Origin: JAZKHT01 sp040385245
GTDB lineage: Bacteria > Pseudomonadota > Alphaproteobacteria > Rhodobacterales > Rhodobacteraceae
DNA: 64,000 bases
Assembly (NCBI GenBank): GCA_040385245.1
Contig: JAZKHT010000009.1
Span: 71,197 to 135,196 of the forward strand
Direction of reading: 5' to 3'
The notes beneath the pieces are model-generated. The model was not told where the DNA came from and searched no databases. It saw only the letters and a program-made list of their open reading frames with translations. A program made the translations under genes and the position numbers. Position 1 is the stretch's first letter. Each line of letters starts with the position of its first letter. Positions 1-9,349 of this stretch are shown here, one piece after another.

Positions 1-338
1 TGATGACCCCCGCCGCCTACGGCCACATGGAGGCCGGGGCCGAACGGCTGTCGGCCGGTCTTGCCGCCGCCATCGACCGCCACCGCGCGCCCTGGCATGT
101 GGTGCGCGTCGGCGCGCGCGTCGAATTCATCTGCGCCCCCGGCCCGCTGAGAAACGGGACCGAGGCCGCCGCCGCCCACCAACCGCAGGTCGAGGCGGCC
201 ATCCACACCGCCCTGCTGAACCGGGGCTGCCTGATTGCGCCCTTCCACAACATGATGCTGATCAGCCCCGCCACCAAGACGCGCCAGATCGACCGCCTGA
301 TTGCGGCGTTTGACGAAATCCTGACCGACCTTTTTTGA
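1..338 (+). CDS. Class-III aminotransferase, C-terminal fragment
   Basis: Only the last ~111 residues lie in the window; the 5' part is outside. The tail (a stretch reading NRGCLIAPFHNMMLISPAT followed by a terminal helix ending in LTDLF) resembles the C-terminal small domain of class-III PLP aminotransferases of the glutamate-1-semialdehyde / aspartate aminotransferase-family type. The catalytic lysine region is not visible, so the substrate cannot be judged. It ends 14 nt before the glutamine-synthetase-like gene, which suggests one operon for amine or amino-acid metabolism. Confidence 0.7.
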   Translation, partial: MTPAAYGHMEAGAERLSAGLAAAIDRHRAPWHVVRVGARVEFICAPGPLRNGTEAAAAHQPQVEAAIHTALLNRGCLIAPFHNMMLISPATKTRQIDRLIAAFDEILTDLF

Positions 339-352
339 TCGAGACACCAGAC

Positions 353-1747
353 ATGACCGACCAGATCAGCCCCTCGGGTTCGACCGTATCCGAGGCCGAG
401 GCGTTCCTGACCGCCCACCCCGAGATCGAAGCCTTCGATATCGTCCTGCACGATGCGAACGGAATAGGCCGGGGAAAGATCATCCGACGGTACGAACTTT
501 TGTCTTTTTACAACAATGGACGCCATCTGCCGATCTCGATCCTGGGTCTGGATATCTGTGGCGAAGATGTGCATGAAACCGGGCTGATCTGGGATCAGGG
601 CGATGGCGACCTGCGCGCCTGGCCGATCCCCGGCACGCTGAAGGCGTTGCACGCCACGACGCCGCCACGCGGCGAGGTGTTCATGTCGATGTACGATCTT
701 GATGGAAACAAGATGTCATCCGACCCCCGCCACGCCCTGCAGCGCCAGGTCGATGCCATGGCGGCCGAGGGGCTGTATCCATCCGGCGCGTTCGAGTTGG
801 AGTTCTTTCTGCTGGCCAACGACCGCGGCCCCGATGGCAAGGTGCAGCCCGCCCGCGATGTGCTGGATGGCCGCGCCAGCCAGAAGACCGAGGTCTATTC
901 GGTCGATCATCTGCACGGCATGTTGCCGCTGTTTTCCGATATCTATGCGGGGGCGGAAAAGGCCGGGATCAAGGCCGAAACCATGATCTCGGAATATGCG
1001 CCGGGCCAGTATGAACTGACGCTGCACTACCGGACGGATGTGATGCAGGCCGCCGACGACCTGATGCGGCTAAAGCGGATCGTGCGGGCGCAGGCCCGCG
1101 CGCATGGCGTGACGGCCTGCTTCATGGCCAAACCGGTCGAGAAATACGCTGGTTCCGGCATGCATTTCCATGTGTCGCTGATGGATCGCACCGGCAGGAA
1201 TGTCTTTGTCGAACCGGTTGAGGGGCAATGGTCCGACACCATCCTGCACGCCTTGGGCGGTCTGCGCGCGACGATGGGGGAATCGATGCTGGTGTTTGCG
1301 CCGCACGCGAATTCATGGCGGCGCTTTGCCAGCCAGTCCTATGCGCCGGTGTCGCCCACCTGGGGCGTCAACAACCGGTCGGTGGCCCTGCGCATTCCGG
1401 CGGGCGACATCAAGGCGCGGCGGATCGAACATCGCCCGGCGGGGGTGGATGCCAATCCCTATCTGGTCGCAGCCACCGTTCTGGCCGGTGTGCGCCACGG
1501 CCTGAAACACCGCATCGATCCCGGCCCTGAAACCACCGGAAACGGCTATACCGATGCACAGGACGCGCCGCCCATTCCGGTGGACTGGCGGTCTGCCATC
1601 GTCGCGGCACAAGGCTCGGCCTTTCTGAAAGACGCCTTGGGCGAGGACATGCACCGCACATTCACCGCCATCAAGGCGGCGGAATACGCCCGCGTCGCGC
1701 GCACGGTGTCAGAGGTCGACTTTGATCTTTACCTGCACACGGTCTGA
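353..1747 (+). CDS. Glutamine synthetase-family ligase (gamma-glutamylamide type)
   Basis: A 464-aa protein with the glutamine synthetase fold. The N-terminal beta-grasp region is followed by the catalytic domain with GSGMHFHVS at about residues 267-275, NSWRRF, and RIEHRPAGVDANPY near the active site. Length and the position next to a class-III aminotransferase fit the gamma-glutamylputrescine-synthetase-like branch, which ligates glutamate to an amine using ATP, rather than housekeeping GlnA; this subfamily call is inference. A TTG at 335 would extend it by six residues, but ATG 353 leaves a normal gap after the aminotransferase stop. It converges on the response-regulator gene. Confidence 0.8.
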   Translation: MTDQISPSGSTVSEAEAFLTAHPEIEAFDIVLHDANGIGRGKIIRRYELLSFYNNGRHLPISILGLDICGEDVHETGLIWDQGDGDLRAWPIPGTLKALHATTPPRGEVFMSMYDLDGNKMSSDPRHALQRQVDAMAAEGLYPSGAFELEFFLLANDRGPDGKVQPARDVLDGRASQKTEVYSVDHLHGMLPLFSDIYAGAEKAGIKAETMISEYAPGQYELTLHYRTDVMQAADDLMRLKRIVRAQARAHGVTACFMAKPVEKYAGSGMHFHVSLMDRTGRNVFVEPVEGQWSDTILHALGGLRATMGESMLVFAPHANSWRRFASQSYAPVSPTWGVNNRSVALRIPAGDIKARRIEHRPAGVDANPYLVAATVLAGVRHGLKHRIDPGPETTGNGYTDAQDAPPIPVDWRSAIVAAQGSAFLKDALGEDMHRTFTAIKAAEYARVARTVSEVDFDLYLHTV

Positions 1748-1768
1748 CGCCGTTTCACGTCGCGTCAG
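1744..1768. terminator. Hairpin between convergent genes
   Basis: CTGACGC at 1744-1750 pairs with GCGTCAG at 1762-1768 across an 11-nt loop. It overlaps the stop codons of two convergent genes. No T-run follows on either strand, so terminator function is only a guess. Confidence 0.3.
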
Positions 1769-2400
1769 GTCATCCCGGCATTGCGAGCAATCATCGCGGC
1801 ATGGGTGCGGTTCTTTGCACCCAGCTTGCGGCTGAGGGTTTTGACATGCAGTTTTACCGTCACCTCTTGGAGGTCCAGATCGCGGGCAATTTCCTTGTTG
1901 GATTTGCCTTCGCAGATACCGCGCAGCACGTCGCGTTCCCGCCGGGTCAGGGCGGAAACCCCCTCGGACAGGCCAGTCGTCCCCTGCAAAAGTGAAATGG
2001 GCGCAAAGGTTTCGCCCATTGCCATGACCTTGACGGCGGCAACCATCGCCTTTGATGACAGCGTCTTGGGCACAAAACCAGCCGCACCGGCCCGCAAGGC
2101 CGCCGCCGCCAGATCGCGCTGGATGGTGCCCGAGATGATCGCGACCGGCGTGTTCGGGGCGATGGCGCGGACAGCGGCCAAACCTTCAAATCCGTTCATG
2201 CCGGGCATGGTGTAGTCCAGCAGGATCAGATCGAACGGCTCTTCCTTTGCCAAAGCGGCCAGCGCTTCCGGCAGATCGGCCACGGCCACGACCTTTTCAA
2301 CGCCTTCGGCCTGCAGAAACGCTGCCAACGTTTCGCGAACAAGATCATGATCGTCCGCCAGAAGAAGGCGCATGGCAGCGTTTTTCGTCGATTTTTCCAT
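1765..2400 (-). CDS. LuxR-type (NarL/FixJ) response regulator
   Basis: A 211-aa two-domain regulator. The receiver domain starts at RLLLADDHD (acidic pair near residues 16-17), has the phospho-acceptor Asp62 in LILLDYTMPG, and a conserved Lys near VPKTLS. A C-terminal LuxR helix-turn-helix follows (LTRRERDVL, then SNKEIARDL and VTVKLHVKTL). ATG at 2400 was chosen because upstream in-frame codons run into the divergent kinase promoter; ATG 2373 is an alternative. It is divergent from the hybrid histidine kinase with 105 nt between starts, so the two are probably cognate. The target genes are unknown. Confidence 0.85.
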   Translation of the reverse strand: MEKSTKNAAMRLLLADDHDLVRETLAAFLQAEGVEKVVAVADLPEALAALAKEEPFDLILLDYTMPGMNGFEGLAAVRAIAPNTPVAIISGTIQRDLAAAALRAGAAGFVPKTLSSKAMVAAVKVMAMGETFAPISLLQGTTGLSEGVSALTRRERDVLRGICEGKSNKEIARDLDLQEVTVKLHVKTLSRKLGAKNRTHAAMIARNAGMT

Positions 2401-2505
2401 TGCGCCATTCGATTCACTTCGCAATGGAACGCAAGCCCCTTGTGCTTTACCGTGCGGGAAATATTGGCGGATGACCGCCAAGACAAAGCAGGGCGACAGG
2501 CGGCG

Positions 2506-5100
2506 ATGCAACGCTGGAGATCGGACCACTCGATCATGGGAATGCTGAGGCTGTCAGGAACGGCGGCAATCGTCGGGTTCTGTCTGATCGGCATGGCGCT
2601 GCTGGCGTACGAGGTGAGTACAAGGCTGGATGCGCTGGAACGCGCGAATTCCGACAATACGCAATGGGTGATGATGCAAACCGAGGTCGAGGTGCTGCGC
2701 CTGCAAACGGCCGTTCTGGAGGCGACGAAGGACTCCTTCTCGGCGACGGACACCCGGTTGGACACTGTGCGGCGCTGGTTCGACGTCCTGTACAGCCGCG
2801 TGTCGATGCTGGAGCAAAGCCCGGTTTACGCTCCCTTGATCCGCCAGCCCGAATACACGCAGCAACACGCCATGCTGCGGGCATTTCTTGACGGATTGGT
2901 TCCCGTGATCGACGGCCCGGATGAGGGTTTGGCCAAAAGCCTGCCACAGGTAGAGGCGGCCCTGCCGGAGATCCGCGCCGCCGCCCGCACAATGACGCTG
3001 AACGCCCTGTCGGAATTTGCAGCACAATCCGACATGCAGCGAAACTCTATTTCGGACACGTTGGTGCGGCTGGCGGTGTTGACCGGTGTGTTGATCTTTG
3101 TGATGGGCGGACTGTCGTTCGTGCTGTCACGGATGCAGCGCAAAAGCGAACGGCAGACCGAAGAGGTACGCGAAACCGGCGTCCGCCTTTCCACCATTGT
3201 CGAACATTCGGCGGATGCGATCGTGGTGACGAACCGGGCCGGGATCATCGTCGAATTCAACCCGGCGGCGCAGGCGATCTTTGGGCTGGGGCGCGACAAA
3301 GCCTTGGGTCAAAAGGCGCTGAACCTGCTGTCTGCCGATGACGACGATGGGGCGCAGAGGGCGCAACTGGTATCGTTGTTCGTCAGGGAGTTCGTGCCCG
3401 GTGCGGGGCCCCTGCGCCTTGAGATGGACGCGCGGCGCGCTGATGGCAGCCATTTTCCTGCCGAACTGTCGGTTGCGGTCAGCGGGCCGGGCCGTGACGG
3501 GCTGGTCGTGGCTTTTGTTCGCGACATTTCCCAACGGCGTCAGGCGCAACGTGAACTGACCGACGCCCGCGACCACGCCCTTGCCGGCGAAAAGGCCAAG
3601 GCCGAGTTTCTGGCCGTGATGAGCCACGAAATGCGCACCCCGCTGAACGGGTTGATCGGGTCGATGGACCTTTTGGGTGACACCGACCTTGATCCTGTGC
3701 AACGGCACCTGCTGAACGTGATGATGACGTCGGGCGGGATGTTGCTGTCGCATGTGAACGCCGTTCTGGACGTGTCGCGCGCCGAGGCGGGGGCGATGCG
3801 GCTGGTGGACACCGCCTTTGATCTGGACCGGCTGGTGGCCGAGGCGGTTGCCAATCAGGCCGGGCTGGCCGCGGCGGGCGGCAACGTCATCACCATCGAA
3901 CAGGTGGGCGGGCCGATCGGTCTGGTGCGCGGTGATCCGGGCCGGGTGCAGCAAGCGGTGCTGAACCTGATCGGCAATGCGGTCAAATTCACCCGCGACG
4001 GACGTATCACGGTTGAGACCGAACGGCTGTCGGCCACCGAGGCACCCAATGGGGCCGAAGCCGTTGAGGTCCGGGTGATCGACACCGGGATCGGTATACC
4101 CGAAGATCAGATCGACCGCATCTTTGAAGATTTCGTGACGCTGGACGCGGGATATGACCGCATCAACGGTGGCACCGGTCTGGGCCTTGGCATCGTCAAG
4201 CGGCTGGTGCAGGCGATGGGCGGCGAAATCGGTGCCGAAAGCGTCGAAGGTGAGGGAAGCGTGTTCTGGCTGCGCCTGCCACTGCCGGTCGCTGCGGCCC
4301 AGACCACCCCGGACCGGGCGCGGCCAACTGATGCGCCCCCGACGGCCCCGCTGTCGGTGCTGGTGGTAGAAGACAACGAAATCAACCGCTTCCTGTTGCG
4401 CCGAACGCTTGAAGTGGCGGGCCATCAGGTGACCGAAGCCATCGATGGACAGGATGGCGTGGCGCTGGCCGAGGCGACGTCGTTTGATGTCATCCTGATG
4501 GACATCTCCATGCCCCGGCTGGACGGGATCGAGGCGACACGCCGTATCCGGTCTGGGATTGGCAAATCCGCGCAGTCTCGCATCATTGCCCTGACCGCGC
4601 ACGCCCTGCCCGCCGAGATGGACCGCTTTCTTGCCGCCGGGATGGAGGCGTGCCTGACCAAACCTGTCAGCCGCGCCATGCTTTTGGCCGCACTGGCCGG
4701 ACCCGTTGCGACGGCATCAGGGCCGACCCCGGATGCCGGCGTGGATCAGGTTCTGGACCGCACCAGCCTGCAACAATTGGTCGGCCAGATCGGCCCCGCC
4801 GCTTCGGCGTCGCTTTTGGTGCGCTTGATTGACGAGGGGGACGCGACCATTGCAACGGTCATGCAGCTTGACCGCGCACAGGCTGCCGAGGAAATCCGGC
4901 GCGTGTGTCACCATCTGGCCGGAACCTGCGGCGCCTTTGGCACCCGCCGCCTGCATGTCGTGCTGGCACGGATCGAACAGGCCGTCATTGACGGCGATTC
5001 CGCCGCGATGTCGGCAGAGCTTTCGGCCCTCCCTGCCCTTTGGGCCGACACGCGCGCAGCGCTTCAGTCCGAGGCGACCTCTTTGGCGGCAGCGGCCTGA
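2506..5100 (+). CDS. Hybrid sensor histidine kinase with PAS, receiver and Hpt domains
   Basis: An 864-aa membrane kinase. A first membrane helix near residues 11-30 and a second near 185-205 bracket a ~150-residue periplasmic sensor region. Then come PAS (from about residue 225), HisKA with His374 in MSHEMRTPLNG, HATPase (DTGIGIPEDQ and GLGLGIVKRL), a receiver with Asp666 in VILMDISMPRLDG, and a C-terminal Hpt domain with His802 in CHHLAGTCGAFG. All parts of a His-Asp-His relay are in one chain. The next Asp is probably that of the divergent LuxR-type regulator. ATG 2506 is preferred over the upstream reading frame, which overlaps the regulator gene; ATG 2536 is also possible. The ligand is unknown. 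Confidence 0.88.
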   Translation: MQRWRSDHSIMGMLRLSGTAAIVGFCLIGMALLAYEVSTRLDALERANSDNTQWVMMQTEVEVLRLQTAVLEATKDSFSATDTRLDTVRRWFDVLYSRVSMLEQSPVYAPLIRQPEYTQQHAMLRAFLDGLVPVIDGPDEGLAKSLPQVEAALPEIRAAARTMTLNALSEFAAQSDMQRNSISDTLVRLAVLTGVLIFVMGGLSFVLSRMQRKSERQTEEVRETGVRLSTIVEHSADAIVVTNRAGIIVEFNPAAQAIFGLGRDKALGQKALNLLSADDDDGAQRAQLVSLFVREFVPGAGPLRLEMDARRADGSHFPAELSVAVSGPGRDGLVVAFVRDISQRRQAQRELTDARDHALAGEKAKAEFLAVMSHEMRTPLNGLIGSMDLLGDTDLDPVQRHLLNVMMTSGGMLLSHVNAVLDVSRAEAGAMRLVDTAFDLDRLVAEAVANQAGLAAAGGNVITIEQVGGPIGLVRGDPGRVQQAVLNLIGNAVKFTRDGRITVETERLSATEAPNGAEAVEVRVIDTGIGIPEDQIDRIFEDFVTLDAGYDRINGGTGLGLGIVKRLVQAMGGEIGAESVEGEGSVFWLRLPLPVAAAQTTPDRARPTDAPPTAPLSVLVVEDNEINRFLLRRTLEVAGHQVTEAIDGQDGVALAEATSFDVILMDISMPRLDGIEATRRIRSGIGKSAQSRIIALTAHALPAEMDRFLAAGMEACLTKPVSRAMLLAALAGPVATASGPTPDAGVDQVLDRTSLQQLVGQIGPAASASLLVRLIDEGDATIATVMQLDRAQAAEEIRRVCHHLAGTCGAFGTRRLHVVLARIEQAVIDGDSAAMSAELSALPALWADTRAALQSEATSLAAAA

Positions 5101-5786
5101 TCAGCCCCGCGCTGCAACGCGGCGGCAATCAGCGCAGGCACACGCGGGTCGCAGCCAACCGGGTTCAGCAACCGCGCGCCTGACCCTGCCGCTGCCAAGG
5201 CCTGCGGCAGGTCGTCGATGACATGCCCCCCCCGCGCGGCAAAGAACGGCAGCACCACGGCATCCGGGCCAAAGTCGGCGGCAACATCGGCGATGCGCGG
5301 TTCCTGATCGATAAACGCCGCCTTTACGCGGGCAAATCCGGCCTGTCGGACGCGGTTGGCCACGGCATAGGCAACTTCGGACGGTGCTGTGCTGCGGAAC
5401 GATCCATGCGCGGCCAAGAGCACAGGCGTTTCAGCGATACGCCCCGCCGCCGCCTCGACCGCCAGCGTCACGGTCAGGGCCTGCACCGCGTCATCCAGAC
5501 CGAACGGTTCCAGCACAGACCAGTCGACGGCACCTGCCTGTGCCAATCGCGCGGGCAGGTTCTGCTTTGTGAACCACCCCCCCGCCATGAACAGCGGGTA
5601 GATCAATCCCCCCGGCCCCGCCTGCGCCAATTGCGCCGCCAGCGCGCCGGGCATGGCCAACGTAGCCGATGCAACCTGCCAGCCGGGCATCACTGCCTGA
5701 ACCCGGGCCGCCAGCGCGGCAATCTCTGCTTCGGCGGGTTCGGGGTCTGACGGTTGCCCGTGCGAGACGATGATGGCGTGGGTCAT
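5064..5786 (-). CDS. CbiX-type sirohydrochlorin chelatase-like protein
   Basis: A 240-aa protein starting MTHAIIVSHGQPSD, matching the CbiX/SirB family, whose N-terminal His (here His9) helps insert Co2+ or Fe2+ into sirohydrochlorin. A second half-domain carries AAHGSFRS and a conserved FFAARGGHVIDDLP. The length equals a full two-lobe CbiX. ATG 5786 was chosen because it puts the catalytic His at the usual place; the longer frame has no family similarity. Its 3' end overlaps the convergent kinase by 37 nt. No other cobalamin or siroheme gene is adjacent, so the metal is undetermined. Confidence 0.72.
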   Translation of the reverse strand: MTHAIIVSHGQPSDPEPAEAEIAALAARVQAVMPGWQVASATLAMPGALAAQLAQAGPGGLIYPLFMAGGWFTKQNLPARLAQAGAVDWSVLEPFGLDDAVQALTVTLAVEAAAGRIAETPVLLAAHGSFRSTAPSEVAYAVANRVRQAGFARVKAAFIDQEPRIADVAADFGPDAVVLPFFAARGGHVIDDLPQALAAAGSGARLLNPVGCDPRVPALIAAALQRGADQAAAAKEVASD

Positions 5787-5838
5787 TGGGCCCTCCTGTC
5801 GCGGCATAGCTAAGCGGTGGGGCCGCTGCGTCAACCCG

Positions 5839-6774
5839 TTAACCGCCGGGGCTGGACAGACCGGGCAGCACATCGGCAGTCACCGTTTCCCGGCAATGGT
5901 CGACAAAGGCCGCAACGGTGCGGCGCGGCGGGCCGCCCGCTGGCAAAAGCAGCCCCATCCGCATCGGCGGCAGCGGGGCCTTAAGCGGCATGAACACCAG
6001 CCGTCGCCCGTCTGGCGCGCGGTCCGATCCAAGGCGGATGTTGGCGATGGAATAGCCAAAGCCGTTCGCCACCATGGCCCGCATCACGCCCATGTCCCGG
6101 GTGCGTTCCGCGATCACCGGACGCAACCCTTGGGTGCTGAAGAACGACAGAAAGTAATCGGCGCTGTAGGGCAGATCCAGCAGCACCATCGGATGCGGGG
6201 CCAGATCTGCCGCCGTGACACTGGCATGGCCGACCAAGGGGTGATCCTCGGACAGCAGGGCGTAGGGGTCCAGCGACAACAGCGGCAGGAAGGTCAGGTC
6301 CGCCGGGATCTGCATGTCATAGGTTAGCGCCGCATCCAGACGGGCGGCGCGCAGGTCGTCAAACAGACCCGCCTGATCCCGTTCGGATTGGTGAAATTCG
6401 ACATCCGGCCAGCTTTGCGCAAAGCTGCGGCGCAGGCGCGGCAGCATCACTTGGGCAAAGGTCAGCAGACACCCCACCGACAGCGGGCCGCGCACCTGCC
6501 CGGTCAGTTCCGCCGCCCGGTCGTTCAGCGCCGTGGCCGACGACAGCACCAGCCGCGCGGTTTCGACAAACTGGCGACCACCTTCGGTCAGCGACAGACC
6601 TTGCGCGTGGCGGCGCACGAAAAGGTGCAACCCGAACTCGGACTCCAGTTGCGCAATGGCGGCAGAGATCGACGGAGATGACACATGCGACCGTTCCGCC
6701 GCCAAGGCCACAGACCCGCTGTCCGCGACCGCGATCAGGTATTCCAACTGTCGAAGGGTGAAACGCAAGGGCAT
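5839..6774 (-). CDS. LysR-family transcriptional regulator
   Basis: A 311-aa LysR regulator. The N-terminal winged HTH reads LRQLEYLIAVADSGSVALAAERSHVS...SISAAIAQLE, and an effector-binding domain covers about residues 90-300. It is the last gene of the minus-strand Rieske - RidA - DUF1028 series, 50 nt after the DUF1028 stop, so it is likely co-transcribed. It is one candidate to act on the LysR box at 9350-9374; the other is the regulator at 9370-10305. The effector is unknown. Confidence 0.85.
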   Translation of the reverse strand: MPLRFTLRQLEYLIAVADSGSVALAAERSHVSSPSISAAIAQLESEFGLHLFVRRHAQGLSLTEGGRQFVETARLVLSSATALNDRAAELTGQVRGPLSVGCLLTFAQVMLPRLRRSFAQSWPDVEFHQSERDQAGLFDDLRAARLDAALTYDMQIPADLTFLPLLSLDPYALLSEDHPLVGHASVTAADLAPHPMVLLDLPYSADYFLSFFSTQGLRPVIAERTRDMGVMRAMVANGFGYSIANIRLGSDRAPDGRRLVFMPLKAPLPPMRMGLLLPAGGPPRRTVAAFVDHCRETVTADVLPGLSSPGG

Positions 6775-6824
6775 GAGATCAGGCTACCCCTGACCGGCGG
6801 AGCGCGCCAGTCATGACTTGCCAG

Positions 6825-7502
6825 TCACTCGTCGCCCGGCACGCCGTAGGACGGGGCCACACGCGGGTCCAGCGCGCGCTGAACATAGGCGTCCATCTGC
6901 GGCGCATAGACATCCCAGGCGCGGGCCACAGCCTCGATCGGGCAGGTGTCGTCGACCCAGTCGCAGCGCAGATCGGCAACGGGCCACCTTTGGGCATCCA
7001 CCATCAGCAACCCTGCGGAATGGACCGGCCCCGCCTCGCCCCCCGCATTGCGGCCTGCACGAAGGGCGGCGATCAGGCGGTCACCAAGGGGGCCGCTGGT
7101 GGCGGCAAAGGCATCGACCATTGCATGGGGCACGGACTCATTGGCCAGCAGGTTGCCTCCCGCGACCACATCCGCACCTTGGACCACGCCCCATGTCCCA
7201 AGGATGTGACGGCCCGAATGCACGGCTGTGCGCCCCGCCCCATCGACCACCATCAACTGCCGGTAGTCCACATGCGGCGTCGCGGCCACAACCTGCGCCA
7301 TGGCATCCGCTGCCAACAGCCCCTGCCCCATCAGATCAAGCAGCTGTGGCCCCAAGGCAGGATCGGTGATGTTCTGCGTGGCCGCCACCCCGACGCCCGC
7401 GCGCGCATGGGCGCAGCGCGCGGCAACGGCGGGCGACGACGAGGATATCACCATGCCAAAGCGGTGCGTGTCGGGGCAGCGGGCAAGAAGGGAAAAGGTC
7501 AT
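6825..7502 (-). CDS. DUF1028 family protein (predicted Ntn-hydrolase-like)
   Basis: A 225-aa protein beginning MTFSLLARCP, followed by FGMVISSSSPAVAARCAHARAGVGVAATQN, the signature N-terminal block of DUF1028. The family is related in fold to Ntn-hydrolases and is usually found beside amino-acid or peptide catabolic genes; its reaction is not established. ATG 7502 is preferred over one 11 codons upstream because the family starts at the first strand. It sits between RidA and LysR in the Rieske operon, which points to a hydrolytic step on an amide or imine intermediate. That role is inference. Confidence 0.8.
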   Translation of the reverse strand: MTFSLLARCPDTHRFGMVISSSSPAVAARCAHARAGVGVAATQNITDPALGPQLLDLMGQGLLAADAMAQVVAATPHVDYRQLMVVDGAGRTAVHSGRHILGTWGVVQGADVVAGGNLLANESVPHAMVDAFAATSGPLGDRLIAALRAGRNAGGEAGPVHSAGLLMVDAQRWPVADLRCDWVDDTCPIEAVARAWDVYAPQMDAYVQRALDPRVAPSYGVPGDE

Positions 7503-7522
7503 GGTTTCGTCCTGTGCCGGCC

Positions 7523-7577
7523 CCGGGGGTTTCACACCCCCGGAACCCCGTGGGATATTTCAGGGAAGAGGAAGATG
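7523..7577. repeat. REP-like intergenic hairpin
   Basis: CCGGGGGT at 7523-7530 pairs perfectly with ACCCCCGG at 7536-7543 across a 5-nt loop. A block reading CCCCGTGGGATATTTCAGGG follows, a style of intergenic repeat I recognise from Rhodobacteraceae genomes. It lies in the 140-nt gap between ridA and the DUF1028 gene. No T-run follows on the minus strand, so it may stabilise or process mRNA rather than terminate. Confidence 0.45.
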
Positions 7578-7642
7578 CTGCGATCCATCTGGTTCAGGTT
7601 CGTCTGGAACGGATAGGGACTTGCCCCGCCGTCGCAGCGCAA

Positions 7643-8056
7643 TCAATCCGGGATAACGGCGGTTGCATCGATTTCCACCAGCCAGTCGGGGCGCGCCAAG
7701 GCGGTGACCACCACGCCGGTCGACACCGGATGCACGCCCTTGATGTATTCGCCCATCGTGCGATAGACCGCTTCGCGGTGGCGGACGTCGGTCAGATAGA
7801 CCACGACCTTGCACAGATGATCCATTGAGCCGCCGCACTCTTCTATCAGTTGGCGGATGTTCTGCATCACCTTGTGGGTCTGTTCGACCGGGTCATGGCT
7901 GTTGATGTTGGCGGCGGTGTCCAGATCCTGCGGGCACTGGCCGCGCAAGAAGATGGTCGTGCCACGCGCGACGACCGCCTGGCACAGGTCATTGTCCAGC
8001 TTTTGTTCGGGGTAGGTGTCTTTGGTGTTGAACTTGCGGTGGCGGGTATGGGCCAT
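7643..8056 (-). CDS. RidA/YjgF/UK114 family enamine-imine deaminase
   Basis: A 137-aa single-domain protein. The C-terminal region has the family landmarks CKVVVYLTDVRHREAVY and HPVSTGVVVTALARPDWLVEIDATA. RidA proteins hydrolyse reactive enamines or imines released by PLP or oxidative enzymes. The usual catalytic Arg of RidA (in a P-x-R-T context) is replaced by HPVSTGVVV here, so it belongs to a subgroup other than the archetype and its substrate may differ. It lies 60 nt after the Rieske oxygenase stop, suggesting clean-up of an imine formed by that oxygenase. Confidence 0.82.
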   Translation of the reverse strand: MAHTRHRKFNTKDTYPEQKLDNDLCQAVVARGTTIFLRGQCPQDLDTAANINSHDPVEQTHKVMQNIRQLIEECGGSMDHLCKVVVYLTDVRHREAVYRTMGEYIKGVHPVSTGVVVTALARPDWLVEIDATAVIPD

Positions 8057-8116
8057 GGTTTCCCTTTGGGCATCGGTGGGTCGGTTGATGGCAGGCGTCT
8101 GGCTGTGCTGCCTGTG

Positions 8117-9268
8117 TTAGGCCACGGGGATGCGGCTGGCGATATAGGTCGCGAATTCGAAATTCGGCCGCTCCAGATGGCTGAGGGGGCCGGGTGACGA
8201 CATCGCGGCAGTCAGACCCCGATAGACCTTTTCGGTGCAGCCCTTGTCTTCGATGTTCACATCATCAAGGAGCGCCTTGACGGTGGCCAGATGCTGTGCG
8301 GCATCCGGGTCGGCGATCCAGTCGGCGGACATGCCGCCGCCGTACAGCACCTTGACATGGCCTGGACCATCGGGCGTCAGGCAGAGATACCAGAAATAGC
8401 CCGGCGTCAGCGTGATCAGCAGTGCCGGATACACCGCCAGCAACCAGGTGACACGCCGCTGGTCCCCCGTCAGCGTGGTGTTGGACGGATGCGCAAGGGA
8501 CAGCGGCACGGTGTCGTTCTTGACGATCCAGTGGTAGTTGAACGCCTCTGACCCCTCAGGGCAGGTCATCTGGTTCAGGTCAACCGACCCGCCGATGGTA
8601 CCGCCATGACAGGCCGGCAGGTGATAGGATTCCATGAAATTCTCGGCCAGCACCTTCCAGTTGGTGGCCCAGCGGAATTCTTCGCGGAAGGTTTCGGTGT
8701 AGGTCGCCATGTCGAGATAGCCGACAAGGTCTTCGACCCCTTTCAACCGCGCAAAAGGATCGGCTGCGTCGGGGTTCAGCGTCACCAGAATCCAGCCCAG
8801 CCAGTTCTCGACGCGCACCTTCGGCAGGGCGATCTGATCCTTGCAGAACCCTTCGTTCAGGGTCATCGCGGGCGCGCCGCGCAAGGAGCCGTCAAGGTTG
8901 TAGGTCCAGGCGTGGTAAGGGCAGACGATGGACCGGACGTGGCCGCGCCCTTCCAGCAGGGTGGACATGCGGTGCCGGCAGACGTTCGACAGGCCGCGCA
9001 AGCTGCCGTCACGGTCACGCAGGATGATGATCGGCTCGCCCGCGATTTCCATCGTCAGATAGTCGCCGGGGTTGGGCAACGCATCAGCGCGGCCCGCTGA
9101 CAGCCAATCCTTGGCAAAAATATGGGTCAGCTCCTGTTCGGCAAAGTCGGCCGAGGTATAGACCGATTTCGGCATGGCCCGCGCCTGGTTGAAGGGGACC
9201 GACACATTCGCTCGCAACTCCTGCGCGGGGGACATTTCGGGGGTCATGGCAGGATCGTGGCGGGTCAT
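8117..9268 (-). CDS. Rieske non-heme iron oxygenase, alpha subunit
   Basis: A 383-aa oxygenase. The Rieske [2Fe-2S] centre is Cys97-x-His99 and Cys116-x-x-His119 (CRHR...CPYH). The catalytic domain has the mononuclear-iron motif NWKVLAENFMESYHLPACH with His216 and His221. The layout resembles ring-hydroxylating and quaternary-amine (choline/betaine/carnitine-type) monooxygenases. No reductase gene is adjacent, so electrons must come from elsewhere. ATG 9268 gives the usual short leader before the Rieske domain; an upstream in-frame ATG at 9316 is possible. The LysR box at 9350-9374 lies ~80 nt upstream of the start. The substrate is unknown. Confidence 0.85.
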   Translation of the reverse strand: MTRHDPAMTPEMSPAQELRANVSVPFNQARAMPKSVYTSADFAEQELTHIFAKDWLSAGRADALPNPGDYLTMEIAGEPIIILRDRDGSLRGLSNVCRHRMSTLLEGRGHVRSIVCPYHAWTYNLDGSLRGAPAMTLNEGFCKDQIALPKVRVENWLGWILVTLNPDAADPFARLKGVEDLVGYLDMATYTETFREEFRWATNWKVLAENFMESYHLPACHGGTIGGSVDLNQMTCPEGSEAFNYHWIVKNDTVPLSLAHPSNTTLTGDQRRVTWLLAVYPALLITLTPGYFWYLCLTPDGPGHVKVLYGGGMSADWIADPDAAQHLATVKALLDDVNIEDKGCTEKVYRGLTAAMSSPGPLSHLERPNFEFATYIASRIPVA

Positions 9269-9349
9269 GAAGCGGCCTTTGCGAGGGAACGAACGCTGCG
9301 ACAGACTGTCAGGCATCGGGCGGCGGGGGCAAGCACAATGTCCAAGATC

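Noticed and set aside
3127..4602. Long open frame antisense to the hybrid kinase
   Set aside because: Same codon-bias artefact. All kinase motifs are on the plus strand.
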